NCBI GenBank assembly: GCA_038204465.1
Contig: JBBRCX010000032.1
Coordinates: 1-44,432 of the forward strand
Direction: 5' to 3'
From: JBBRCX01 sp038204465
Lineage (GTDB): Bacteria > Planctomycetota > Phycisphaerae > Tepidisphaerales > Tepidisphaeraceae
DNA length: 44,432 nucleotides
How positions within the stretch are numbered: position 1 is the first letter of the stretch; each line of letters starts with the position of its first letter. The position numbers were made by a program, and so were the translations under genes. Shown here in pieces: positions 9,678 through 17,040 of this stretch. The notes beneath the pieces were generated by a model that made no database searches, was not told the origin of the DNA, and saw only the letters and a list, made by a program, of their open reading frames with translations.

Positions 9678-10532
9678 GTGCCTATCGGAATTGGAGTCAA
9701 CGCCTGGGTATGGCAATCGCCCTTTACGACCGAGCACCTAGGGCTGCTCGACAAGGCGAAAGAGATCGGTTTCGATTCGTTCGAGATCGGGCTGGAAGAC
9801 CCGGCGGCGATCGATCCGAAAAAACTCCGCGACAAATTCAAATCCACCGGGCTGCGCCCGATTATCTGCGGCGCGTTCGGCCCCTCGCGCGATCTCACCC
9901 ATGAAGAGCCGCGCTACCGCCAGGAAAGCCTCGACTACATGGCCGCTGCCACGAGCCTTTGCGAGACGATCGGCGCCAAGCACTTCATCGGCCCGATGTA
10001 TTCGGCCGTCGGGAAGCGCCGCCAGGCGCCGCCCGATCAGAAGAAGCGCGAATGGGACCTGGCCGTTAGCGGGCTGCGCAAGGCGGCCAGGCTCGCGGCC
10101 GACCGCGGCGTCCGGCTGGCGATCGAGCCGCTCAACCGCTTCGAGACAGACCTGATCAACACCTGCGAGCAGGTCTGCCGGCTGGTGAAAGACATCGGCG
10201 AGAAAAACGTCGGCGTCCACCTCGACAGCTTCCACATGAACATCGAAGAAAAGAACAGCTACGAAGCGATCAAGCTGGCCGGCAAAAACCTGTTCCATTT
10301 CCACGCCTGCGAAAACGACCGCGGCGCGCCCGGCTCCGGCATCAATATCGACTGGGATGGCGTCGCCAAAGGCTTGAAGGAAATCGGCTACGAAGGCGAT
10401 GCGGTGATCGAGTCATTCACGCCGCAATGTCTCTCGATCGCCGCCGCCGCCGCGATCTGGCGTCCCCTGGCCCGCTCGCAGGACGAACTGGCCCGCGACG
10501 GCCACACATTCCTCCGAAAGACGTTGCGATAG
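9678..10532 (+). CDS. Sugar phosphate isomerase/epimerase family protein (xylose-isomerase-like TIM barrel)
   Basis: This 284-residue protein has the AP-endonuclease-2/xylose-isomerase-like TIM-barrel fold. The metal-site segments of the D-psicose/D-tagatose 3-epimerase type are present in order: the glutamate of IEPLNRFETD (about 144), the aspartate of HLDSFHMN (about 182), the histidine of FHFHACEND (about 208) and the glutamate of AVIESFTP (about 244). It should carry out a metal-dependent epimerisation or isomerisation of a ketose or keto-sugar in the cytoplasm. GTG at 9678 is the start, with GGAGG (9669-9673) close upstream. It sits between the propeller/cytochrome gene and a DUF1080 gene, a usual planctomycete grouping for 3-keto-glycoside or polyol breakdown. 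The exact substrate is not determinable. Confidence 0.9.
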   Translation: MPIGIGVNAWVWQSPFTTEHLGLLDKAKEIGFDSFEIGLEDPAAIDPKKLRDKFKSTGLRPIICGAFGPSRDLTHEEPRYRQESLDYMAAATSLCETIGAKHFIGPMYSAVGKRRQAPPDQKKREWDLAVSGLRKAARLAADRGVRLAIEPLNRFETDLINTCEQVCRLVKDIGEKNVGVHLDSFHMNIEEKNSYEAIKLAGKNLFHFHACENDRGAPGSGINIDWDGVAKGLKEIGYEGDAVIESFTPQCLSIAAAAAIWRPLARSQDELARDGHTFLRKTLR

Positions 10533-10565
10533 CGTGCCCCTCCTTGACTCCTCTCGAGGGTTCCC

Positions 10566-11249
10566 ATGTTGAAACGATTTCTCTTTTCCGCGGCGCTGCT
10601 GATCGCATCGGCGGTCTACTTTGCTCAGGCCGAAGACCGTGCGGTCGCGCCCCCCACCACTGTCGAGCTGCCCAAGGCCGACGCGGAGGGATGGGTTTCA
10701 TTGTTCAACGGCAAGGACCTCGCCGGGTGGAATGGCGATCCGCAGGTGTGGCGAGTCGAAAGGGATTACATCTCGGGCAAGGCCGAGAAGATTCCGCAGA
10801 ACACGTTCCTCATTTACGGCCACCCGTTCCGAAATTTCGTCCTTGAAGCGAAGGTGATGCTCATCAAGGGCCGGGACTTCACCAACAGCGGCATCCAGTA
10901 CCGCTCGAAAGTGACGGATCCCGCGCACTGGGTCGTTCATGGCTATCAGGCGGACATCGGCGAAGGCTGGTGGGGAACGCTTTACGTGGAAGGCGCGGAC
11001 AAGGTGCTGTTCAAGCCCACTCCGGAAGCCGCCAAGGCGGTGAAGGCGGACGACTGGAACCAGTACGTCATCGAAGCCAGCGGCCCGCACCTCAAGCATA
11101 CGCTGAACGGCGTCGTCTGCGGCGAGAGCGACGACAGCTCCGCGGGCGAGGGGATCATCGCCCTGCAGTACCACAAGCCGGGCGCCGGATTCGAAGTCCG
11201 CTTCAAAGACATCCGGATCAAGCCGCTGCCGGACCAGGCGCGGAAATAA
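10566..11249 (+). CDS. Exported DUF1080 (3-keto-disaccharide hydrolase-type) protein
   Basis: A 227-residue protein with a signal peptide (MLKRFLFSAALLIASA, cleavage near AQAED) and one DUF1080 jelly-roll domain (about 42-222). The family markers WVSLFNGKDLAGW, NSGIQYRSK, GYQADIGEGWWGTLY and GIIALQYHKPG are all visible. DUF1080 members have been shown in some bacteria to hydrolyse 3-keto-glycosides after dehydrogenase action; the fold is concanavalin-like. It lies 33 bp after the isomerase gene on the same strand, so co-transcription is likely, and a hairpin follows its stop. It most likely acts in the periplasm together with the propeller dehydrogenase-like protein (inference). Confidence 0.92.
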   Translation: MLKRFLFSAALLIASAVYFAQAEDRAVAPPTTVELPKADAEGWVSLFNGKDLAGWNGDPQVWRVERDYISGKAEKIPQNTFLIYGHPFRNFVLEAKVMLIKGRDFTNSGIQYRSKVTDPAHWVVHGYQADIGEGWWGTLYVEGADKVLFKPTPEAAKAVKADDWNQYVIEASGPHLKHTLNGVVCGESDDSSAGEGIIALQYHKPGAGFEVRFKDIRIKPLPDQARK

Positions 11250-11252
11250 AGA

Positions 11253-11274
11253 CCGCCCCGATGGAACGGGGCGG
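11253..11274. terminator. GC-rich hairpin between convergent genes
   Basis: CCGCCCCG (11253-11260) and CGGGGCGG (11267-11274) form a perfect 8-bp stem with the loop ATGGAA. It starts four bases after the DUF1080 stop and lies 30 bases from the end of the convergent MFS gene. There is no T-run on either strand, so it may act with Rho or as an mRNA 3' end for both directions. Confidence 0.65.
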
Positions 11275-11304
11275 CTCGTGCACTCTTCACTGCAAGCCAG
11301 CGGA

Positions 11305-12894
11305 CTACGCTTCTACCGGCCCTTCGATTCCGCCGCTCGCCTCCTCACCGGTGAGCGACTGGGCGCGATAGCCGCCGCGCGAGCGGAAGTAGAGGATCAA
11401 GCCGATGTAACAGACGCACATGATCGCCGGCAGCAGCGCCACCTTCGCGAGCATGCCCTGCTTGGTATCGGCCACGACGCGATCCACCTCTTCCTTCTGG
11501 GCGGGCGGAAGCGCCTCGATCCTTTTCTTTTCCAGCGGCTGATAGGTCATGAAGAAGTTTCGCGTCGGCTGCTCCGCCACGACCGCATGCAGCGCCGGGT
11601 TCTGCTGGCGAAGGTTGGCGTCCATCCGCCGATCGAGCACCGTGCCGAGCAACGGCCCGCCGAGCACCCCGACCGCGATCATTCCCATTCCGCCCATGGC
11701 ATTGAGCGTGAGCGCTCCGCCGCGCGGGAATTGCTCGGCGACCACGCCGAGGGTGGTGGGCCAGAAGAAGCTCTTGCCGATGCCGTAGCAGGTCGCGGCA
11801 AGGAACACGATGGCCGCCGCCGAGCCGGCCGAGGAGAGCCAAAGCAGACCCGCCGCCGCGATCGCTGCACAGGTAGCGAGCAGGCCGAGTGGCGAGAGGC
11901 GATGCACGAGCGGCCCGGCGAAGAATCGCAGCACGAACATGATGCACGACGTGTACACCAGCAGCCAGGCGCCGGCGCTCGGTCCGAACTTGCGCAGCAC
12001 GGGGGTCATCAGGTCGACGACCCAGCTGTCCACGCCAAGCTCAGTGGTCGCCAGCAGGATCATCACGATCAGGAGAAAAACGAACATCGGCCGACCGAAG
12101 CTCTGATAGACGAGATAGAACGCGATGGAGTAGCCGGCGGCCATAACCACCGGCAGCCATGCGGGCATGACGATGTGGGCCACCGACAGCACGGTGCCGA
12201 TCGCGACGGTCAGGAAATACGTAAGGATGAAGCAGCCGGCCGCGCCGAACTCGCGCATCATCTCGCGATAGGAAACACCCGCCGCGACTCGCTCCTGCAC
12301 GGGGAAGCGCTGGCCAAGCAGCAGGATGCCGTAGACGGCCGTCGGGATGAGCACCAGTCCAACTTTGTACTGCCAGGCAACGCCCCCCATTCCGATTGCG
12401 AGAATTCCCGCCAGGACCATTCCGCCGGGCCATCCCGCGTGGAGCATGTTCAGGTAGTGCGTCTTCTTGGTGGGATAGAGCGTCGCGACCACCGGATTGA
12501 TCACCGCCTCCACCGCGCCGTTGGCCAGCGCGAAGATGAGCGTGCCGGTGTAGAGCATGGCGTAGTTCTTGGCCATGATGGTGAGGATCGCCGAGACGAC
12601 GTGGCCCACCCAGGCGAAGACCATCGTCCTGCCGTAGCCGACGCGATCGATGAAGAGGCTGAAGAGCACGATGCTGATCGCGAAGGGGAAGAGCCCAACG
12701 CCCGCGATCGCGCCTTTTTGCGCTTCGGTGAGGTTGAAGGTGACGCCCCACTCGGTGAGCAGGAACGCGCGCACGATAAAACCGAATGCCGTCGCGATGA
12801 GTGCGATGAAGCAGCCCAGGAAGAGCCGTTGCTGGGACGGCGTGCCGCCCAGGGGTTCGCGGGAGCCGATCGTGCGCTGTGTCAGTTGAGCCAT
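11305..12894 (-). CDS. Major facilitator superfamily transporter
   Basis: A 529-residue carrier with about twelve hydrophobic helices. The first begins near LFLGCFIALIATAFGFIVRAF, and the loop between helices 2 and 3 carries DRVGYGRTMV, a variant of the MFS A-motif. An unusual hydrophilic stretch of roughly 60-70 residues (from LDRRMDANLRQQ to ADTKQG) separates the last two helices. It should be a proton- or ion-coupled symporter for a small solute in the inner membrane; the neighbouring carbohydrate genes make a sugar or sugar derivative likely (inference). ATG at 12894 is chosen because GAGGA precedes it by seven bases and residues added by longer starts look unrelated. A hairpin with a T-run lies about 100 bases upstream in its possible leader. 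Confidence 0.92.
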   Translation of the reverse strand: MAQLTQRTIGSREPLGGTPSQQRLFLGCFIALIATAFGFIVRAFLLTEWGVTFNLTEAQKGAIAGVGLFPFAISIVLFSLFIDRVGYGRTMVFAWVGHVVSAILTIMAKNYAMLYTGTLIFALANGAVEAVINPVVATLYPTKKTHYLNMLHAGWPGGMVLAGILAIGMGGVAWQYKVGLVLIPTAVYGILLLGQRFPVQERVAAGVSYREMMREFGAAGCFILTYFLTVAIGTVLSVAHIVMPAWLPVVMAAGYSIAFYLVYQSFGRPMFVFLLIVMILLATTELGVDSWVVDLMTPVLRKFGPSAGAWLLVYTSCIMFVLRFFAGPLVHRLSPLGLLATCAAIAAAGLLWLSSAGSAAAIVFLAATCYGIGKSFFWPTTLGVVAEQFPRGGALTLNAMGGMGMIAVGVLGGPLLGTVLDRRMDANLRQQNPALHAVVAEQPTRNFFMTYQPLEKKRIEALPPAQKEEVDRVVADTKQGMLAKVALLPAIMCVCYIGLILYFRSRGGYRAQSLTGEEASGGIEGPVEA

Positions 12895-13289
12895 GATGTT
12901 TTCCTCGGCCTTTGAGAAGTGAAGCGGGTTCATCGCAGCGCCGGATCCGCCGGAATCCCTGCGCGCGGGGTTGCAAACGATCTGCTTCACATTAAAACGG
13001 CGTCTTCAAGGTTGTGGGCAGACGCCGTCGGGGCCGGCTCAGGGCAGAGCTTGGCGCCGACCTGGCAGTTATCGGACGAACCCGCGCATTTTCTGCAGCC
13101 GGCCTCAGACCTGGTGGTGACAGGTGGCGTGGCGCGGCGCGCGCGTTCGGCTGCCGAAGCAGATCGCTTAATCGCCAAATGCGAAATTTTGCAAAGCCCG
13201 TCCGCCCGCGGGCCGATGATGTATCAGAAGGGCAGCGTTTTGTTTTATCGGACGCGCCCGCTCGAGCGGTAACTTAACGGGCAATCCCA
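12895..13289. other. Divergent intergenic region between MFS and PGRP-like genes
   Basis: About 395 bases with no convincing gene; the small open frames lack ribosome sites and protein-like composition. It should contain the promoters of both divergent genes. The one clear element is the hairpin at 12997-13028. A short AT-rich part (tgcgaaattttgcaaag, about 13180-13196) lies about 95 bases before the plus-strand gene. Confidence 0.55.
12990..13028 (-). terminator. Hairpin plus T-run in the possible leader of the MFS gene
   Basis: Read on the minus strand, ACGGCGTCT (13028-13020) pairs perfectly with AGACGCCGT (13005-12997) across a 14-nt loop and is followed by TTTAAT. This has the form of an intrinsic terminator or attenuator, about 100 bases before the MFS start. 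No minus-strand gene lies immediately upstream that would need a terminator, so attenuation of the transporter is possible. Confidence 0.5.
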
Positions 13290-13937
13290 GTGGCAAAAAC
13301 ACGTCGAGCGGGTCAGACCAGGGAAGACCGCAACGCCCCTCCAGGCTCCAGGCGCAAGGTCACCGTCTTCTTCAGCCTCGTCGGGCTGCTCACGTTCACC
13401 AGCGTCCTGCTGCGGGCCCTCGCGCCTGCTCCGCTCGTTCCGGGCGCCGCCGCCAGCCTCTTTGCCGTCGAGGCGCCCGCATCGCTCGATTCGCTATTTG
13501 ACCTCTCCAAGCCGCTTCAGCAAGGCCGGTGGCAGTACGTTTACATTCACCAGAGCCGCACCCCCTCAGGCAACGCACAGACGCTTGGCGCGTCGGCGGG
13601 CGGCCTGGGCGATCACTTCGTGATCGGCAACGGGGACGGCTGCGTGGATGGCGAGCTGCAGATCGGTCAACGCTGGAGCCAGCAGCAAGCCGCCGCTCCC
13701 GCAGCCGGCCTGAAGGGGATCGATCGGGACTGCATCAGCATCTGCCTGGTTGGTGACTTTAACCATACCCGCCCCACCGCTACCCAGGTCAGGCGGCTGG
13801 CGCAGCTGGTCGGGGCCCTGCAGGGCCGCCTCAACCTCGCCGCCGACCGCGTCTGGATGCTGGATTCGACCCCCTCCGCAGCCGGGATTGGCCGCTACTT
13901 CCCCCAGGCGGACTTCCGCCAGCAACTGCTGCCTTAA
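13290..13937 (+). CDS. Membrane-anchored PGRP/N-acetylmuramoyl-L-alanine amidase-like protein, probably inactive
   Basis: 215 residues: a basic N-terminus, one membrane segment (about 24-44) and an extracytoplasmic amidase_2/PGRP-like domain (about 80-205). Family landmarks are YVYIHQSRTPSGN, DHFVIGNGDGCVDGELQIGQRW and ISICLVGDFNHTRPTATQ. In active zinc amidases three ligands are needed: a His in the first motif, a second His before the GICLVGDF strand, and a His or Cys near the C-terminus. Here only H87 is clear; the second motif reads LKGIDRDC and the C-terminal one MLDSTPSAAG. It may bind peptidoglycan or a partner without cutting. GTG at 13290 is the only start after an in-frame stop at 13275; the ribosome site is weak. 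Confidence 0.8.
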   Translation: MAKTRRAGQTREDRNAPPGSRRKVTVFFSLVGLLTFTSVLLRALAPAPLVPGAAASLFAVEAPASLDSLFDLSKPLQQGRWQYVYIHQSRTPSGNAQTLGASAGGLGDHFVIGNGDGCVDGELQIGQRWSQQQAAAPAAGLKGIDRDCISICLVGDFNHTRPTATQVRRLAQLVGALQGRLNLAADRVWMLDSTPSAAGIGRYFPQADFRQQLLP

Positions 13938-14330
13938 CCACCGCATCTCGGTGCTCTTTGCGTCGGGCGGCCTCAATCCGCCACGCCTGCACCAGCTTCT
14001 GGCGCTTCCTCACCGCTGGGCATCCGGCTCAGTTGCACCCGTTGACGGGCCGTGCAAGTCTTGCGAATTGCGCGAGTTTCCCCTACGCTTGCGACCTCCT
14101 AAGATGTTCCCACGGCGCGGCATCGGGCGCTCCGTTTGCGCGAGGGGGAGATTGCTGCCGCGCGTGCGGCAGGCATGGAAGAAGCGGGCGCAACGCCGGG
14201 TCAAAGTGCTGTCTCCTGGTCGCGCGGCGGCCTATACCATCCCCATTTTCCGCCGCTGATCATCAATCCTGCCCGCCCTCCACCGCCGGAGTCAGGGAGG
14301 GGACAGTTCCGAGGTGGGCTGCGTTTTTGC
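13938..14330. other. Intergenic region upstream of the kinase gene
   Basis: About 390 bases without a supported gene. The kinase frame is open upstream to 14136, but that extension (proline- and glycine-rich, unlike any kinase N-terminus) is probably untranslated. A weak promoter-like pair, TTGACG (about 14041) with GAATTG 17 bases on, is present but not convincing. Confidence 0.5.
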
Positions 14331-15215
14331 ATGGCTGAAAAACTTCTCCACTACGATGTGCTGGAACATCTGGGCGATGGCGCGCGGAGCAAAATCTACC
14401 TCGTGTCCGATCCCGGTACGGGCCGTAAGTTTGCGCTCAAGCACGTCGTGCGCTCCGTCCCGAAAGACATCCGCTTCATCGAGCAGATGGAGGCGGAATT
14501 CGAGATCAGCCGGCGGTTCAACCATCCCAACCTGCGCAAGAGCTACGAGCTGAAGATCAGCAAGACGATCCTCCTCAAGGTGACCGAAGCGTTCCTGTTG
14601 ATGGAACTGGTGCAGGGAAGACCGCTGGACGTGCGCCTGCCGCGCTCCATGCTGGAGGTGGTCGACACCTTCATCCAGGCCGCCATGGGGCTGAAGGCCA
14701 TGCATTCGATGGGGTATGTCCACTGCGACATCAAGCCCAACAACATCCTGCGCGATGACAAGGGCAATGTGAAAGTGATCGACTTCGGCCAGAGCTGCAA
14801 GGTCGGCACGGTGAAGGAGCGCATCCAGGGCACGCCGGACTACATCTCCCCGGAACAGGTGGCCCGGCGGCCCGTGAGTGTGCAGACCGACGTCTTCAAT
14901 CTCGGCGCGACGCTTTACTGGGCGCTGACCGGCAAGGCGATTCCCACGCTCTACACGGTGAACAAGAAGGGCGAGAACAGCTTCCTGCTCGATGCGACGA
15001 TCGACACGCCACAGCAACTCAACCCCAACGTGCCGCCCGCCCTGTCGAATCTGATCGCGGAAGCCATCTCCACCAACCCGAAGAAGCGGCCCTCCGACAT
15101 GGATGAGGTTCTGACGCGGCTGGAGCTGGGCAAGCACATCCTGCTCAAGCAGGCGGGGGCCATCCCCCAGTCGAGCACCTCGCACGGGCTGGACGACAGC
15201 TCGGTTCCTATCTGA
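14331..15215 (+). CDS. Soluble Hanks-type serine/threonine protein kinase
   Basis: A 294-residue protein kinase made of one catalytic domain. Visible elements are a glycine loop (LGDGARSKIYLV, 14-25), the ATP lysine K37 (FALKHV), a helix-C glutamate near 54-56, the catalytic loop HCDIKPNN with D133 and N138, the metal aspartate D151 (VIDFGQS) and the substrate-side GTPDYISPEQ (168-176). The residue before D133 is cysteine, not arginine, so it is a non-RD kinase, usually not activated by activation-loop phosphorylation. No membrane helix or sensor domain is present, unlike PknB-type kinases. ATG at 14331 gives a normal kinase N-terminus; a longer frame from 14136 looks spurious. Substrates are unknown; the phosphatase at 39192 is too distant to link. 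Confidence 0.92.
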   Translation: MAEKLLHYDVLEHLGDGARSKIYLVSDPGTGRKFALKHVVRSVPKDIRFIEQMEAEFEISRRFNHPNLRKSYELKISKTILLKVTEAFLLMELVQGRPLDVRLPRSMLEVVDTFIQAAMGLKAMHSMGYVHCDIKPNNILRDDKGNVKVIDFGQSCKVGTVKERIQGTPDYISPEQVARRPVSVQTDVFNLGATLYWALTGKAIPTLYTVNKKGENSFLLDATIDTPQQLNPNVPPALSNLIAEAISTNPKKRPSDMDEVLTRLELGKHILLKQAGAIPQSSTSHGLDDSSVPI

Positions 15216-15238
15216 TCCGCACAATCTCAGATCGCTCA

Positions 15239-15258
15239 CACGGGCGGGGACGCCCGTG
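15239..15258. terminator. GC hairpin after the kinase gene
   Basis: CACGGGCG and CGCCCGTG form a perfect 8-bp stem with a GGGA loop, 23 bases past the kinase stop. No T-run follows. A related half (cgggcgcccgtg) recurs near 30270, so this may be a small dispersed GC element as well as a 3' end. Confidence 0.5.
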
Positions 15259-15322
15259 CTACGACAGAGCTGAAATCGCCATCGGGCAGAACATCTGCGG
15301 CAGTTTGGCGGTATCATTCTTG

Positions 15323-15788
15323 AAGGTTGCGGCAGTCGTGGCGGCCGCGCCGGGGCCGGATGCTTTATGTATCCAAAACCGGTGAGGAAAGTCCGAACTG
15401 CACAGGGCACGGTGCTTGATAACGTCAAGGCGGAGCAGCTCCGGTTTTATCGGGGCCAAGCCGACGGAAAGTGCAACAGAAAACAGACCGCCTCGGGAGG
15501 TTCGCCTCCCGCGGCAAGGGTGAAATGGTGCGGTAAGAGCGCACCGCGTCCGGGGTGACTCGGACGGCATGGCAAACCCCACCGGCAGCAAGACCGAATA
15601 GGCGGACCGGGCTTACGCCCCGCTGTGGCCCGCAGCGAAGGCGATCTCCGCAAAAGCGGGGTCGCGAGGTCCGCGGGTAGGTCGCTTGAGGCGTGCGGGA
15701 ACGCACGTCCCAGAGAAATGGTCGCATCGTCCCCAGCGCTCGCGCGACGGGCGAAACAGAATTCGGCTTACGGACGGCCGCAACCTCC
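15323..15788 (+). ncRNA. rnpB: RNase P RNA (bacterial type A)
   Basis: The catalytic RNA of RNase P, which trims tRNA 5' leaders. Conserved core segments appear in the expected order: GAGGAAAGTCCG with CACAGGGCA (about 15382-15409), ACAGAAAACAGACCGCC (about 15476), GGTAAGAGCGCACCG (about 15531), the CACCGGCAGCAAGACCGA block that contacts the tRNA 3' end region (about 15579), AGAGAAATGGTCGCATCG (about 15712) and ACAGAATTCGGCTTA near the 3' end. The ends are set by helix P1: GGTTGCGGC (15325-15333) pairs perfectly with GCCGCAACC (15777-15785). A TATCAT box at 15312-15317 fits a -10 element just before the 5' end. Ends are accurate to a few bases. Confidence 0.96.
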
Positions 15789-15796
15789 AACCGATC

Positions 15797-15833
15797 GGCG
15801 GCGGTTCCCAAAAGGAATCGCCGCCGTCTTTTG
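15797..15833 (+). terminator. Intrinsic terminator of rnpB
   Basis: GGCGGCGGTTCC (15797-15808) pairs with GGAATCGCCGCC (15814-15825), 12 bp with one G-T pair, loop CAAAA, followed by GTCTTTTG. It lies about ten bases after the RNase P RNA 3' end. Confidence 0.85.
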
Positions 15834-15983
15834 CGCCAGACGCTTTCTCGCAAATGGAGAACGGCGGCCACTGCACGCGCCGCGGGCGTCTCAATTGTCG
15901 CACTATCGGCGGGCGAGTCGGGTTGACTTTCGCGCCGCGGCGATCAGTATGGTGGCGGGTTTCAGAATTGCAGGAAGTTGGGC

Positions 15984-16012
15984 TTGACCCGATTTTGTTG
16001 TTAGGGTAATGT
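15984..16012 (+). promoter_or_regulatory. Sigma-70-like promoter upstream of the lexA region
   Basis: TTGACC (15984-15989) and TAATGT (16007-16012) are separated by 17 bases. A second, weaker pair TTGACT ... TATGGT lies about 60 bases upstream. The promoter would drive lexA and any translated ORF before it. I see no clear SOS operator around it. Confidence 0.55.
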
Positions 16013-16060
16013 CAAGTGGAACAGTTTCCGAACCGGCACGCGACTGCCACGGAGGGCTGT

Positions 16061-16516
16061 ATGAGCGGGAAGGAGTCCCACTTCGATCCCGGCCACGAGC
16101 CGCTCAGCCCCGCAGTCCGGCGGGCTCGCGAGCAGGTCGAGCAGCAGGTTGAATCGGATCCGGCCCTGGTTCCGACGGCGCCGTCCAGTCTCCGGGTGGG
16201 GCCCGTCATCCTCGAGCCGGAAGAGGTTCAAGCCCTGCTGAATGACCTGGCGAGTTGCCTTGCCCAGGCGGGCGAGTATCCGGAGACGTCGCTAGCACTC
16301 GAGGAATGCCATGAACCTGACTCCCCGGCAACTGGATGTCATCGTCGCCATTCGAAACTACCGTCACCTGCATGGTTATTCGCCGACCATGCAGGAACTG
16401 GCCGATCAGCTCGGCACCAGCAAGGTCACGATCTTCGAGCACGTCGGGGCTCTCGAAAAAAAGCGGGTGCTCCGCCGCGACAAGCACAAGGCTCGCTCTT
16501 TGGAGATCACCGCTGA
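16061..16516 (+). CDS. Uncertain ORF overlapping the start of lexA
   Basis: A 151-codon frame begins at ATG 16061 with GGAGG five bases upstream and runs 206 bases into lexA in another frame. The first 80 or so residues look protein-like (acidic and helical, with PAVRRAREQVEQQVE and VGPVILEPEEVQALLNDLA), while the part overlapping lexA is rich in Arg and Ala and looks like an out-of-frame shadow. Either a small protein is encoded and continues into lexA, or a frameshift has removed its natural stop, or only its upstream part matters (translation coupling into lexA). No family was recognised. Confidence 0.35.
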   Translation: MSGKESHFDPGHEPLSPAVRRAREQVEQQVESDPALVPTAPSSLRVGPVILEPEEVQALLNDLASCLAQAGEYPETSLALEECHEPDSPATGCHRRHSKLPSPAWLFADHAGTGRSARHQQGHDLRARRGSRKKAGAPPRQAQGSLFGDHR

Positions 16517-16922
16517 TGCGCGGCTGCCTGACGAAGACCGCAGCACCAAGCTCCCCCTGCTCGGGAATATCGCCGCCGGCTCTCCCATCGAAGCTGTCGA
16601 GAACCGCGAAGAACTGGACCTGGAGCAGATGTTTCACGCCCGCAACGGCGTTTACGTGTTGCGCGTGCGCGGCGATAGCATGATCGACGATCATCTCTGC
16701 GACGGGGATTACGTCGTGATCGAGCGCCGCGAAATCGCGCGAAATGGAGAGCAGGTCGTCGCCCTGCTCGACAGCGGCGAAGCGACCCTCAAGCGCTTCT
16801 ACAAGGAAGGCGGCAAAATCCGCCTCCAACCCGCGAACCAGACGATGGAGCCGCGCATCGTTGACGCCGACCGCTGCAAGATCCAGGGCGTCGTCATTGG
16901 CGTGCTGCGCAGCTACAGCTGA
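16311..16922 (+). CDS. lexA: LexA SOS repressor / S24 self-cleaving protease
   Basis: 203 residues. The N-terminal winged helix-turn-helix domain (1-66, beginning LTPRQLDVIVAIRNY) binds SOS operators; the C-terminal S24 domain self-cleaves when RecA filaments form on single-stranded DNA. The scissile Ala89-Gly90 (NIAAGSPIEA), the nucleophile Ser123 (RGDSM) and the general base Lys161 (TLKRF) are all present, so it should be active. Recognition helix residues (SKVTIFEHVGALEKK) differ from those of E. coli, so the operator probably differs too. GAGG lies a few bases before ATG 16311. It is preceded by a plausible promoter at 15984 and followed, after 118 bases, by the DUF3276 gene. No operator was identified, so autoregulation is not shown. 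Confidence 0.95.
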   Translation: MNLTPRQLDVIVAIRNYRHLHGYSPTMQELADQLGTSKVTIFEHVGALEKKRVLRRDKHKARSLEITADARLPDEDRSTKLPLLGNIAAGSPIEAVENREELDLEQMFHARNGVYVLRVRGDSMIDDHLCDGDYVVIERREIARNGEQVVALLDSGEATLKRFYKEGGKIRLQPANQTMEPRIVDADRCKIQGVVIGVLRSYS

Positions 16923-17040
16923 AAAACTATCCGCCGCGAAGACGCGACAGATCGCGAAGAGACCAGTTCATTTCAGCCACCGATGCGCCCCTGCGTTCTG
17001 TGCGTCTCCGCGCTGAAACCTTTTAGGGAAGGAGACCCCC

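Noticed and set aside
11278..12915. Plus-strand frame of 545 codons opposite the MFS gene
   Set aside because: Its product is rich in His, Asp, Glu, Arg and Gln with no fold-like pattern, as expected from the antisense of hydrophobic helices.
14136..14330. N-terminal extension of the kinase
   Set aside because: The 65 extra residues are Pro/Gly-rich, unlike kinase N-termini, and ATG 14331 gives a normal domain start.
15900..16310. SOS operator upstream of lexA
   Set aside because: I looked for E. coli, Bacillus and alphaproteobacterial type boxes and saw none that was convincing; the planctomycete operator may differ.
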